DNA from: Oscillospiraceae bacterium
GTDB lineage: Bacteria > Bacillota > Clostridia > Oscillospirales > UBA929
Direction: 5' to 3'
Length of the DNA stretch: 6,947 nucleotides
Assembly: GCA_009777685.1 (NCBI GenBank)
Contig: WRLJ01000081.1
Coordinates: forward strand, 1-6,947
Below, piece by piece: positions 1 to 6,455 of this stretch (the first letter of the stretch is position 1; each line of letters starts with the position of its first letter). The position numbers and the translations under genes are program-made. The notes beneath the pieces are model-generated. The model ran no database searches. It had not been told where the DNA came from and worked only from the letters and a program-made list of their open reading frames with translations.

Positions 1-353
1 GGCGGTATCTGCTCGTTCGCGCCCCGAAAGCGCGGCATAACGGCGCGGAGCGTCTCCGGCGCGGGAACCGCCGCCCCGGTCGGGCGGACGTCCCCGTCCG
101 CGTCCAGCGTGTCGGAGGTATAGCCCAGCCTCAGCCGGGCCTGATAGGTCTTATCGCCCGGCATCAGCCCCGTCAGCCGGGCGGCCTTCCCAACAAAAAG
201 GATCAGCAAACCGGTGGCCATCGGGTCCAGCGTCCCGGCGTGCCCGATCCGGCGGTATCCGAGGATTCCCCTGGCTTTGGCGACCACGTCATGGCTGGTC
301 CAGCCGGGGGGCTTGTCCAGCGGCAGGATGCCGCACAGGCGGGCCTCGCTCAC
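1..353 (-). CDS. truB: tRNA pseudouridine(55) synthase TruB, N-terminal part (runs off window)
   Basis: TruB converts U55 of the T-loop of tRNAs to pseudouridine in the cytoplasm. Only the first 117 codons are inside the window; the 3' part lies beyond base 1. The visible protein has the family opening GILPLDKPPGWTSHDVV (residues 8-24), the catalytic motif HAGTLDPMATG (residues 38-48) with D43 as the expected nucleophile, and the KTYQARLRLGYTSDTLDADG stretch (68-87). I chose the GTG start at 353 because a GGGAGG (361-366) lies 7 nt upstream and the conserved domain begins a few residues later. The GTG overlaps the nrnA stop as GTGA, so translation is probably coupled. The order nrnA-truB is common in Clostridia. 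Identity is very secure; completeness of the gene cannot be judged. Confidence 0.96.
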   Translation of the reverse strand, partial: MSEARLCGILPLDKPPGWTSHDVVAKARGILGYRRIGHAGTLDPMATGLLILFVGKAARLTGLMPGDKTYQARLRLGYTSDTLDADGDVRPTGAAVPAPETLRAVMPRFRGANEQIP

Positions 354-1303
354 GCGCGCGCCTCCCGCACCGCCTCCAGCAAGGCCCGTTCCGCCGCCTC
401 CGCCGGAAGCCTGACGGACGCTCCGGCGGCCCGGGCGTGTCCGCCCCCGCCGAAGCGCGCGGCAATCCGGTCGGCCCGCCAGTCCCGGGAGGTCCGCACG
501 GAGAGCTTGAACACGGGCGTACCGTCGCGGTCCGGCTCCTCCTCGCGCAGCAGCAGGCCGATCTCCACGCCCTGCACATAGCGCGGCAGGGCGGCCAGCG
601 TATCCAGATCGTCCTCCACCGCCCCGGCGCGGCGGATATCGTCCAGCCGCAGGAGCGCCAGCGCCAGTTTTCCGTCCATGTGAAACCGCATCTCGCCGTA
701 AATCTGCGACTCTATTTTCAGGCGGGCGCGGGTTTTTTGGCTGAACATCACCATATTGAGCTGGGTGACGTCGATGCCGGTGCGCAACAGCGCCGCCGCG
801 ATCTCATGGGTGCGCGCCGTGGTGTTGGAGTGACGGAAGCATCCCGTGTCCGTCGCCAGCGACAAGTACAGCGGCAGGGCGGTCTCCGCGGTCAGCGGCG
901 CGCCCAGCGCGAGCAGGATGTCATACACCATTTCCCCGCAGGCGGCCCGCTCCGTCTCGACCCATTGCAGGGGCGCCAGAGGCTCCCCCGCCGCGATGTG
1001 ATGGTCGATGGCCGCGTCGACGGGAAGCTCGCGGCTTTCCCGCTGGAGCCGCGCCCGCGTGGGGGTATCGACCGCGATCACGCGCTCAAAGGCGTAGCCG
1101 GCCGGGGCGTAATAGTCCCGGATATACGGGATATACCGCCCGGTCGTATCGGGATTTTCCGCCGCGCAGGCCGTTTTGCCCAGACTGCGAAGGCCTTCGC
1201 AGAGGGCCGCCGCGCTGCCCAGCGCGTCCCCGTCCGGGCGTTCATGGGTAATGACTAAGAACTTGTCGTTGGCCTGGAGCCAGGATACGATTTCATTCAT
1301 CAT
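350..1303 (-). CDS. nrnA: DHH/DHHA1 phosphoesterase, NrnA type (nanoRNase / pAp phosphatase)
   Basis: This is a 317-residue DHH-family phosphoesterase. NrnA proteins degrade very short RNAs and dephosphorylate 3'-phosphoadenosine 5'-phosphate, using two metal ions in the cytoplasm. The N-terminal DHH domain shows THERPDGDALGS (19-30; H20, D24, D26), AVDTP (77-81; D79), the signature IDHH (99-102) and TDTG (151-154; D152). The C-terminal DHHA1 substrate-binding domain ends with GGGGHARAAGA (285-295). All expected metal ligands are present and the length is normal for the family. The ATG at 1303 is followed at once by a second ATG; GAGGAGGG (1315-1322) lies 11 nt upstream of the first, so I keep the first. 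The start overlaps the preceding GNAT gene by 11 nt and the stop overlaps truB by 4 nt. Which substrate dominates, nanoRNA or pAp, cannot be read from sequence. Confidence 0.94.
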   Translation of the reverse strand: MMNEIVSWLQANDKFLVITHERPDGDALGSAAALCEGLRSLGKTACAAENPDTTGRYIPYIRDYYAPAGYAFERVIAVDTPTRARLQRESRELPVDAAIDHHIAAGEPLAPLQWVETERAACGEMVYDILLALGAPLTAETALPLYLSLATDTGCFRHSNTTARTHEIAAALLRTGIDVTQLNMVMFSQKTRARLKIESQIYGEMRFHMDGKLALALLRLDDIRRAGAVEDDLDTLAALPRYVQGVEIGLLLREEEPDRDGTPVFKLSVRTSRDWRADRIAARFGGGGHARAAGASVRLPAEAAERALLEAVREARA

Positions 1304-1970
1304 ACGGGACGGGTCCCTCCTCTATCCCTTCTCTGATATACCCTTTATAAAACCCTCCGGTGGGGCGGAAGCCGGCGGCGGACGCCGCTTCTTCATGATC
1401 CGCGAGGGTATCGGCCATCAACAGCACCTGGGGGATTCCAAGGCCGAAGGCATACGCGGCGGCGGTTCGGAGTAACGCTTCCTTCTGCGCGGCGGTTCGG
1501 GCAAACAGGCAGAAGATTTCGGCTTGCAGCGGGTCCCAGACGGCCAGTACAATATAGCCTGCCAGCCGTCCGTCGGTTCTGACCGTAAAAATCCCCCAAC
1601 GGCTCAGGTCGCGCGCGATTCGCCGGCTGGTCCAGTACAAATCGGGATTGTGCCTATCGTGGAAGGCCGCAAACTCCGCAAACCGCGCTTCCGAAACCCG
1701 CTCCGGGATGATTCCCGTATGGGCCGTGAGGTTTTCGGGAAACAGCCGCAGCTCAACGCAATCGTCCGCCAGGACGGCATGGACGCTTTCCAAACACGCG
1801 GCCGGAGGCTCTGTGTTGTGATAGCAGAACACCAGGGTGTACGCCGGATAGTCTCTGTCAAGCTCTTCCCGCAACGCGTTCATTGCGTTTTCGTCCGCAT
1901 CATTCACTTGTATATATCGTTCGCTTTCCTCCAGGAAAACCTCAATGCCCGCAATCGTCGTCTTTTTCAT
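1293..1970 (-). CDS. GNAT-like N-acyltransferase of unknown substrate
   Basis: This encodes a 225-residue protein whose C-terminal half looks like a GNAT acyltransferase. GRLAGYIVLAVW (134-145) and EIFCLFA (151-157) read as the central strands, KEALLRTAAAYAFGLGI (163-179) as the helix after the acetyl-CoA loop, QVLLMADT (181-188) as the next strand, and HEEAASAAGFRPTGGFYKGY (192-211) as the typical GNAT end. The usual R/Q-x-x-G-x-G/A pyrophosphate loop is not recognisable; ARTAAQ stands in its place, so acetyl-CoA binding is uncertain. Residues 1-90 have no motif I recognise. I chose ATG 1970; it overlaps the rbfA end by 29 nt, with only a weak GGGA 7 nt upstream. A longer frame to 2093 would add an Arg-rich shadow of rbfA. 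The gene is not in the standard operon and its GC is lower than its neighbours' (about 58%). Substrate unknown; N-terminal peptide, small-molecule or ribosomal-protein acetylation are all possible. Confidence 0.75.
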   Translation of the reverse strand: MKKTTIAGIEVFLEESERYIQVNDADENAMNALREELDRDYPAYTLVFCYHNTEPPAACLESVHAVLADDCVELRLFPENLTAHTGIIPERVSEARFAEFAAFHDRHNPDLYWTSRRIARDLSRWGIFTVRTDGRLAGYIVLAVWDPLQAEIFCLFARTAAQKEALLRTAAAYAFGLGIPQVLLMADTLADHEEAASAAGFRPTGGFYKGYIREGIEEGPVPYDE

Positions 1971-2337
1971 GCCCGATTCCCGGTCCGGCGGTCTCCGCCC
2001 CGTCCTTCGGCTTCGCGTCCGTCTCCAGCAGTTTGAGGATATGCGCGCCCTCCCGGATGGACTCGTCGCGGACAAACACAAGCTCCGGAACATGCCGCAG
2101 CGACAGGGCGCGGCCCAGCTCGCGGCGCAGGAAGCCGGAGGCGCTCTTCAGGCCCGCGATGACCTCGGCGGGGCGTTCCAGCGCGCTGATATACACCCTG
2201 CAAGCCGACAGGTCCCGCGCCGTTTCCGCGCGGGACACACTGACGACCCCCTGCACACGGGGGTCCTTCAGCAGGGCGATCAACCGGCTCAGCTCGCGCC
2301 GGATTTCCATGTCGATTTGCTCCAGCCGGTTACTCAC
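1942..2337 (-). CDS. rbfA: 30S ribosome-binding factor RbfA
   Basis: RbfA binds the immature 30S subunit near the 5' end of 16S rRNA and assists late maturation and cold adaptation. The 131-residue product carries the whole family core: RRELSRLIALLKDPRV (13-28), the VSVSRAETARDLSACRVYIS strand region (32-51), the interrupted KH-type A-x-G turn in KSASGFLRRELG (64-75, A66-S67-G68), LRHVPELVFVRDES (80-93) and the end GAHILKLLE (97-105). Residues from about 107 on form a polar tail that overlaps the GNAT gene. The start is GTG at 2337, two bases after the infB stop; GGAGGAGGT (2350-2358) lies inside the end of infB at a rather long 12-nt spacing. The next in-frame Met is residue 10 and would cut into the conserved first helix. 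The ylxP gene found between infB and rbfA in Bacillus is absent. Confidence 0.95.
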   Translation of the reverse strand: MSNRLEQIDMEIRRELSRLIALLKDPRVQGVVSVSRAETARDLSACRVYISALERPAEVIAGLKSASGFLRRELGRALSLRHVPELVFVRDESIREGAHILKLLETDAKPKDGAETAGPGIGHEKDDDCGH

Positions 2338-2339
2338 GC

Positions 2340-4754
2340 TTACTGCTTGACCTCCTCCATCATATACGGCTCCACGACGTCGCCTTCCTTGAGGTCGTTG
2401 AATCTCTCAATGGACAGGCCGCACTCATAGCCGCCGAGGACCTCCTTCACATCGTCCTTAAAGCGTTTCAGCGACGCCAGGCTGCCCTCGTGGATGACCA
2501 CGCCGTCGCGCAGAAGGCGCACGCTCGCGCCGCGCACCACCTTGCCGTCCTGCACATAGCAGCCGGCGATGACGCCGACGCCCGAAACCTTGAATATCTG
2601 GCGGATTTCCACATGGCCCAGAACCACCTCGCGGAATTTCGGGGCCAGCATCCCCTTCATGGCGGCCTCGATTTCCTCGATGCAGTCGTAAATCACGCGG
2701 TACAGGCGGATATCGACGCCCGCGCGCTCGGCGCTCTGGGCGCTGGAGGCGTCGGGCCGGACGTTGAAGCCCACGATAATCGCGCCGGCCGTCGAGGCCA
2801 GTAAGATGTCGCTCTCGTTGATGGCGCCCACCGCGCCGTGGATGACGCGCACGCGCACCTCTTCGTTGGTGATTTTCTCCAGGGAGGTGCGCAGCGCCTC
2901 GATGCTGCCCTGCACGTCCGCCTTGATGATGATGTTTAAGTCCTTGATCCCGCCGGCGTGGATCTGCGCGTACAGATCCTCCAGGGAAACCTTCGCGCCC
3001 GTCTGTGTGCCGCGCGAGCGCTCGTCCTTCTCCTGCTGCTTGCGCTGGCTGACCAGCTCGCGGGCCATGCGCTCGTCGGAGACGGCGTTGAAGGTATCGC
3101 CCGCGCCCGGAACCTCGGCCAGACCCACGATCTCCACGGGGACGCTCGGGCCCGCCGTTTCCAGCTTGCGGCCCTTGTCGTCGGCCATCGCGCGGACGCG
3201 GCCCACGCTCTTGCCCGCGATGACGATGTCGCCCTGCTTCAGCGTGCCGTTCTGCACCAGCACCGTGGCCACGGGGCCGCGGCCCTTTTCGAGCTTGGCC
3301 TCGATGACCGTCCCCTTGGCCGGGCGGTTGGGGTTGGCCCTCAAATTGCGCATTTCGGCGGTGAGAAGGACCATTTCCAGCAGGTGGTCGATGCCTTCCC
3401 CGGTCTTGGCGGAGACCTTGCACATGATGGTGTCGCCGCCCCATTCCTCGGCCACCAGGCCCTGCTCGGTCAGCTGCTGGGTGATTTTATCCGGCTGCGC
3501 GCCGTCCTTGTCCATCTTGTTAATCGCCACCACGATCGGCACGTCCGCCGCCTTGGCGTGGCTGATGGCCTCCAGGGTCTGCGGCATGATGCCATCGTCG
3601 GCGGCGACGACCAGGATGGCGATATCCGTCACGGACGCGCCGCGCGCGCGCATCGACGTAAACGCGGCATGGCCCGGCGTATCCAGAAACGTGACGTGCT
3701 GCCCGTGCTTTTCCACACGGTAGGCGCCGATGTGCTGTGTGATGCCGCCGAACTCCCCGTCGGCGACGCTGGCGGAGCGGATATAGTCGAGCAGGCTGGT
3801 CTTGCCGTGGTCAACGTGGCCCATGACCACCACCACGGGATCGCGCGTGATCAGATGCTCATCCCTGTCCTCGCTGGCGTCAATCAGGCGCTCCTCGATG
3901 GTCACGACGACCTCGCGCTCGACCTTGGCGTTAAACTCCATCGCCACCAGAGAAGCGGTGTCAAAATCGATGACCTGTGACAGCGAGGCCATCACCCCCA
4001 GCTTGACCAGCTGCTTGACGACCTCCGCGCCCGTCTTTTTCAGGCGCACCGCCAGCTCCTGCACGGCGATCTCGTCGGGGATCATCACCTTCAGCTGCTG
4101 CTTCTTCAGCGCCTCGATGCGCAGGCGGCGCATACGCTCCTGTTCCTCATAGCGCTTCTTGGAGCTGATAAAGGGCGTGTTCTGCCGGCGGCCCGGCGAG
4201 GATTTGATTTTCTCCTTGCCCTGCTTCATACGGTCGGCCCTCTCGGGGACGAGCCTGTCCACACGGTCGTCGTAACGCGCGATATTCATCTGCACGCCGC
4301 GCGTATCAATAATGTGTACCTGCGGGGGCTGGCGTTTCATGGGCTGGCCGGTTCCGGCCGGCGCGGGCCGGTCTCCCGGTCCGGCTTTCCCCGCCGCGGG
4401 AGGCGTCGCGGCAGCGCCCGGCCCGGCGGGCCCCGCGGGCGCGGTCTGAACAGATCCGGCCTGGAGAGATCCCGTCTGGAGAGGCTCCGCAGACTTCGGC
4501 GCGGACGTGGGCGCGGACGCGGATGCGGCCCGCTCAGGCTCACGGTAAACCTGCGCGTAGACGATCTCGATGCTTTCAATCTGATTGTGCAGTGTAAGGT
4601 AGTCGAAAATCAGATTCAGCTCGTGCTCCTCCAGCGCCTGCATGTGATTTTTCGGGGCTGTAAGGTATTTCGTCATAACGTCGCTGATCTCCTTGGAGCT
4701 CACGCCGAAATCCTTTGCCAGCTCATGGATCCGATACTTGATCGTCATTGCCAA
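2340..4754 (-). CDS. infB: Translation initiation factor IF-2
   Basis: IF-2 is the GTPase that recruits fMet-tRNA to the 30S subunit and promotes 50S joining. The 804-residue product has an IF2_N domain (about 4-56), a variable Ala/Pro/Gly-rich linker (about 75-140), a basic charged segment (about 170-222), a second IF2_N-like domain (about 223-275), and the G domain: GHVDHGKT (312-319), GGITQHIGAY (336-345), DTPGH (358-362), NKMD (412-415) and SAK (448-450). Domains II, III and the tRNA-binding C-terminal domain follow; VGFNVRPD (661-668) and the GCYVQDGKVVRGA region (731-743) are well kept. All GTPase motifs are intact. I place the start at TTG 4754 because AAGGGGAGG (4763-4771) ends 8 nt upstream; ATG 4748, two codons in, is 14 nt from it. 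The 28-nt gap after ylxQ holds only this site. Confidence 0.97.
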   Translation of the reverse strand: MAMTIKYRIHELAKDFGVSSKEISDVMTKYLTAPKNHMQALEEHELNLIFDYLTLHNQIESIEIVYAQVYREPERAASASAPTSAPKSAEPLQTGSLQAGSVQTAPAGPAGPGAAATPPAAGKAGPGDRPAPAGTGQPMKRQPPQVHIIDTRGVQMNIARYDDRVDRLVPERADRMKQGKEKIKSSPGRRQNTPFISSKKRYEEQERMRRLRIEALKKQQLKVMIPDEIAVQELAVRLKKTGAEVVKQLVKLGVMASLSQVIDFDTASLVAMEFNAKVEREVVVTIEERLIDASEDRDEHLITRDPVVVVMGHVDHGKTSLLDYIRSASVADGEFGGITQHIGAYRVEKHGQHVTFLDTPGHAAFTSMRARGASVTDIAILVVAADDGIMPQTLEAISHAKAADVPIVVAINKMDKDGAQPDKITQQLTEQGLVAEEWGGDTIMCKVSAKTGEGIDHLLEMVLLTAEMRNLRANPNRPAKGTVIEAKLEKGRGPVATVLVQNGTLKQGDIVIAGKSVGRVRAMADDKGRKLETAGPSVPVEIVGLAEVPGAGDTFNAVSDERMARELVSQRKQQEKDERSRGTQTGAKVSLEDLYAQIHAGGIKDLNIIIKADVQGSIEALRTSLEKITNEEVRVRVIHGAVGAINESDILLASTAGAIIVGFNVRPDASSAQSAERAGVDIRLYRVIYDCIEEIEAAMKGMLAPKFREVVLGHVEIRQIFKVSGVGVIAGCYVQDGKVVRGASVRLLRDGVVIHEGSLASLKRFKDDVKEVLGGYECGLSIERFNDLKEGDVVEPYMMEEVKQ

Positions 4755-4762
4755 GGGTCATG

Positions 4763-4771
4763 CCTCCCCTT
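4763..4771 (-). promoter_or_regulatory. Shine-Dalgarno sequence that decides the infB start
   Basis: Read on the minus strand this is AAGGGGAGG, the strongest ribosome binding site I see in the window. It is 8 nt from TTG 4754 (good), 14 nt from the in-frame ATG 4748 (long) and only 1 nt from an out-of-frame ATG at 4761 (too close). The spacing therefore favours TTG initiation of infB. Confidence 0.75.
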
Positions 4772-4782
4772 ACCGGTTAGTT

Positions 4783-5091
4783 TTAAGTGTTACGCCGCGT
4801 CTTCGGAACCGTGATCGAATGATACAGGCCTTTGTCGGTGACGGCGAGGACGGCGCAAAGGTGTTTGCCGATGGCGCGGCCGACGGTTTCCCTGGGGTAA
4901 TCCAGCTGTACCAGCGGCAGGCCGGCCTTGTCCGCCAGAAACCTGGCCTCGCGGGCGGCGGCGGCTCCGGCGTCGGAGGCCAGCAGCAGGCCGGCGCAGC
5001 GGCCGATCTCCCGCGATATGCGGTCCGCGCCGTATATCACACGTCCCGCCTTATAGGCCAGCCCCAGCGTGCTGAGCGTTTTGTCCGTCAT
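4783..5091 (-). CDS. ylxQ: L7Ae/L30e-family RNA-binding protein YlxQ
   Basis: This 102-residue protein belongs to the L7Ae/L30e/S12e family, whose members bind kink-turn RNA; the bacterial YlxQ branch is found beside nusA and ylxR and its exact RNA target is not settled. The family pattern is visible as LGLAYKAGRVIYGAD (9-23), the LLLASDAGAAAARE strand-helix (35-48) and the closing VGRAIGKHLCAVLAVTD (70-86). Length is normal. The ATG at 5091 overlaps the ylxR stop as ATGA. No strong Shine-Dalgarno precedes it, so translation probably depends on ribosomes finishing ylxR. The short basic end KTRRNT is followed by the 28-nt gap before infB. Confidence 0.9.
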   Translation of the reverse strand: MTDKTLSTLGLAYKAGRVIYGADRISREIGRCAGLLLASDAGAAAAREARFLADKAGLPLVQLDYPRETVGRAIGKHLCAVLAVTDKGLYHSITVPKTRRNT

Positions 5092-5363
5092 GCTTTTGCC
5101 GTCCCGGCCAGGACGTCCAGCGTTTGCTGTACCTCAGCGGGAATCGGGGCGGCCAGCGCGCGCTCCAGCGCGCGGCTCTTGGCGACGCGCTTGCGGCACG
5201 CGGGGTCTTGGCAGAGGTATACGCCGCGGCCCGGCTTCCGGCCCGTCGCGTCCAGAGACACCTCTCCGGCCGGCGAACGCACCACGCGGATCAGCTCCGC
5301 CTTGGGCTTATGCTCACGGCAGCCCATACACTGGCGCACGGGCACATACCTGGGCTTGCTCAT
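5088..5363 (-). CDS. rnpM: YlxR / RnpM family RNA-binding protein (RNase P modulator)
   Basis: This 91-residue protein is a DUF448/YlxR family member. In Bacillus subtilis YlxR has been renamed RnpM because it binds the RNase P RNA and modulates RNase P activity; transfer of that role here is inference. Diagnostic parts are RQCMGCREHKPKAELIRVV (10-28), the LDATGRKPGRGVYLC block (37-51) containing the family GRGxYxC motif, and CQDPACRKRVAKSRALERAL (51-70). C12, C15, C51 and C56 form a CxxC...CxxxxC set, which could hold a metal ion or a disulfide. The start ATG overlaps the nusA stop as ATGA; a purine-rich AAGAGGAG stretch lies immediately upstream, closer than optimal, which fits reinitiation. 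The product is basic, as expected for RNA binding. The older symbol is ylxR. Confidence 0.92.
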   Translation of the reverse strand: MSKPRYVPVRQCMGCREHKPKAELIRVVRSPAGEVSLDATGRKPGRGVYLCQDPACRKRVAKSRALERALAAPIPAEVQQTLDVLAGTAKA

Positions 5364-6424
5364 GTCTCCTCTTCCACAAAGCTCTCCGGCTTGATGTCGA
5401 TCTTATAGCCGGTCAGCTTGGCGGCCAGACGCGCGTTCTGCCCCTCCCGCCCGATCGCCAGCGAGAGCTGGTCGTCCGGAACGATGACGCGGCAGCTTTT
5501 CCCCTCCGCGGCCAGACGGACCTCCAGCACCGTGGCGGGGGCCAGCGCCTGCGCGATGTATTCCTCGGGGTCCTCGCTGAACAGCACCACGTCGATCTTC
5601 TCCCCGCGCAGCTCCGCGACGACGCTGTTGACGCGCTGGCTTTTCGGGCCGATGCACGCCCCGCGCGGGTCGACGTTCTCATCGGACGACCACACGGCGA
5701 GCTTGGTGCGGTTGCCCGCCTCCCGCGCGATGGAGCGAATCTCCACCAGGCCCTCCGCGATCTCGGGCACCTCCAGCTCGAACAGCCGCTTGACCAGCCC
5801 CGGATGCGTGCGTGAGATCAAAATCTGCGGACCGCGCGGCGACTTGCGGACCTCGACGACATAAATCCTCACGCGGTCGCCCTCGCGGATGAACTCGCCG
5901 CGCGCCTGCTCGCCCGCCGTCAGGACGACCTCGGTCTTGTCGTTTCCGCTGCCAAGCTCTAAAATCAGATTGCCGTTGCGCTGGTCGACGCGAGTGACCA
6001 GCGCGGGCAGAATCTCGTTCTCCTTGGAGGTAAATTCCTGAAAGATCATGCCCCGCTCGGCCTCGCGGATGCCCTGGATGATGACCTGCTTGGCCGTCTG
6101 CGCGGCAATGCGGCCGAAGCTGCTCATGGGAATCTCGATGCTGATGGTGTCGCCGACGGCCGCGCCCGGCGAGATGGCCCGCGCTTCCTCCGGCGTCATT
6201 TCCATCGCGGTGTTTTCGACGGTCTCCACGACGTCTTTCTTTACGTACATGTGGATTTCTTTTTTCTTCTCATCCAGCTCCACCGCGAGATTGTCGGTCA
6301 CGCCCGCGTTGTCCCGGCGGTAGGCCGTGGTCAGCGCCTGCGCGATCTTCTCGTGCATGTACTCGCGCGGGATGCCCTTTTCCTTCTCGATCATCAGGAT
6401 GGCGTCAAAGAATTCGGCGTTCAT
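5360..6424 (-). CDS. nusA: Transcription termination/antitermination factor NusA
   Basis: NusA binds RNA polymerase near the RNA exit channel and controls pausing, intrinsic termination and antitermination. The 354-residue product is the short Gram-positive form without C-terminal acidic repeats. In order: the N-terminal polymerase-binding domain (about 1-128; FGRIAAQTAKQVIIQ at 103-117), an S1 domain (about 135-200), ISRTHPGLVKRLFELEVPEI (203-222), KH1 (about 230-295; DPRGACIGPKSQRV at 252-265) and KH2 (about 300-350; AIGREGQNARLAAKLTGYKIDIK at 323-345). KH2 has an intact G-x-x-G (GREG), while the KH1 loop reads GPKS instead of the usual GPKG or GPRG. The ATG 6424 lies 31 nt after rimP, with GGGGGA about 10 nt upstream. 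The stop overlaps ylxR by 4 nt. Being the second gene, it could feed back on the operon, but no attenuator is visible here. Confidence 0.97.
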   Translation of the reverse strand: MNAEFFDAILMIEKEKGIPREYMHEKIAQALTTAYRRDNAGVTDNLAVELDEKKKEIHMYVKKDVVETVENTAMEMTPEEARAISPGAAVGDTISIEIPMSSFGRIAAQTAKQVIIQGIREAERGMIFQEFTSKENEILPALVTRVDQRNGNLILELGSGNDKTEVVLTAGEQARGEFIREGDRVRIYVVEVRKSPRGPQILISRTHPGLVKRLFELEVPEIAEGLVEIRSIAREAGNRTKLAVWSSDENVDPRGACIGPKSQRVNSVVAELRGEKIDVVLFSEDPEEYIAQALAPATVLEVRLAAEGKSCRVIVPDDQLSLAIGREGQNARLAAKLTGYKIDIKPESFVEEET

Positions 6425-6455
6425 GTCTGTTCATTCCCCCGTGTTTATGGATAAA

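Noticed and set aside
437..1258. 273-codon plus-strand open frame opposite nrnA
   Set aside because: The minus strand here encodes a full DHH/DHHA1 protein with all motifs; the antisense frame is open because of high GC and its translation shows no recognisable domain.
1971..2093. A 41-codon upstream extension of the GNAT frame starting at 2093
   Set aside because: It lies wholly inside rbfA in another frame, is Arg/Ser-rich low-complexity protein, and leads into the natural start MKKTTIAGIE at 1970.
2458..3444. 328-codon minus-strand frame overlapping infB
   Set aside because: It is the shifted frame of infB, rich in Arg and Gly, with no domain; the IF-2 frame is intact throughout, so there is no frameshift.
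2764..3980. Two long plus-strand open frames (319 and 340 codons) opposite infB
   Set aside because: They are antisense shadows of the IF-2 GTPase and following domains; their translations are rich in His/Arg/Ala or Ser/Thr and have no family motif.
4755..4782. Possible terminator or kink-turn leader between ylxQ and infB
   Set aside because: The 28-nt gap shows only the Shine-Dalgarno and a short ACCGGT palindrome; there is no stem with a U run and no kink-turn pattern.
6396..6434. Nine-codon frame starting just before nusA (ATG at 6434, out of frame)
   Set aside because: The ATG directly abuts the GGGGGA ribosome site, too close for initiation, and there is no sign of a leader-peptide regulator.
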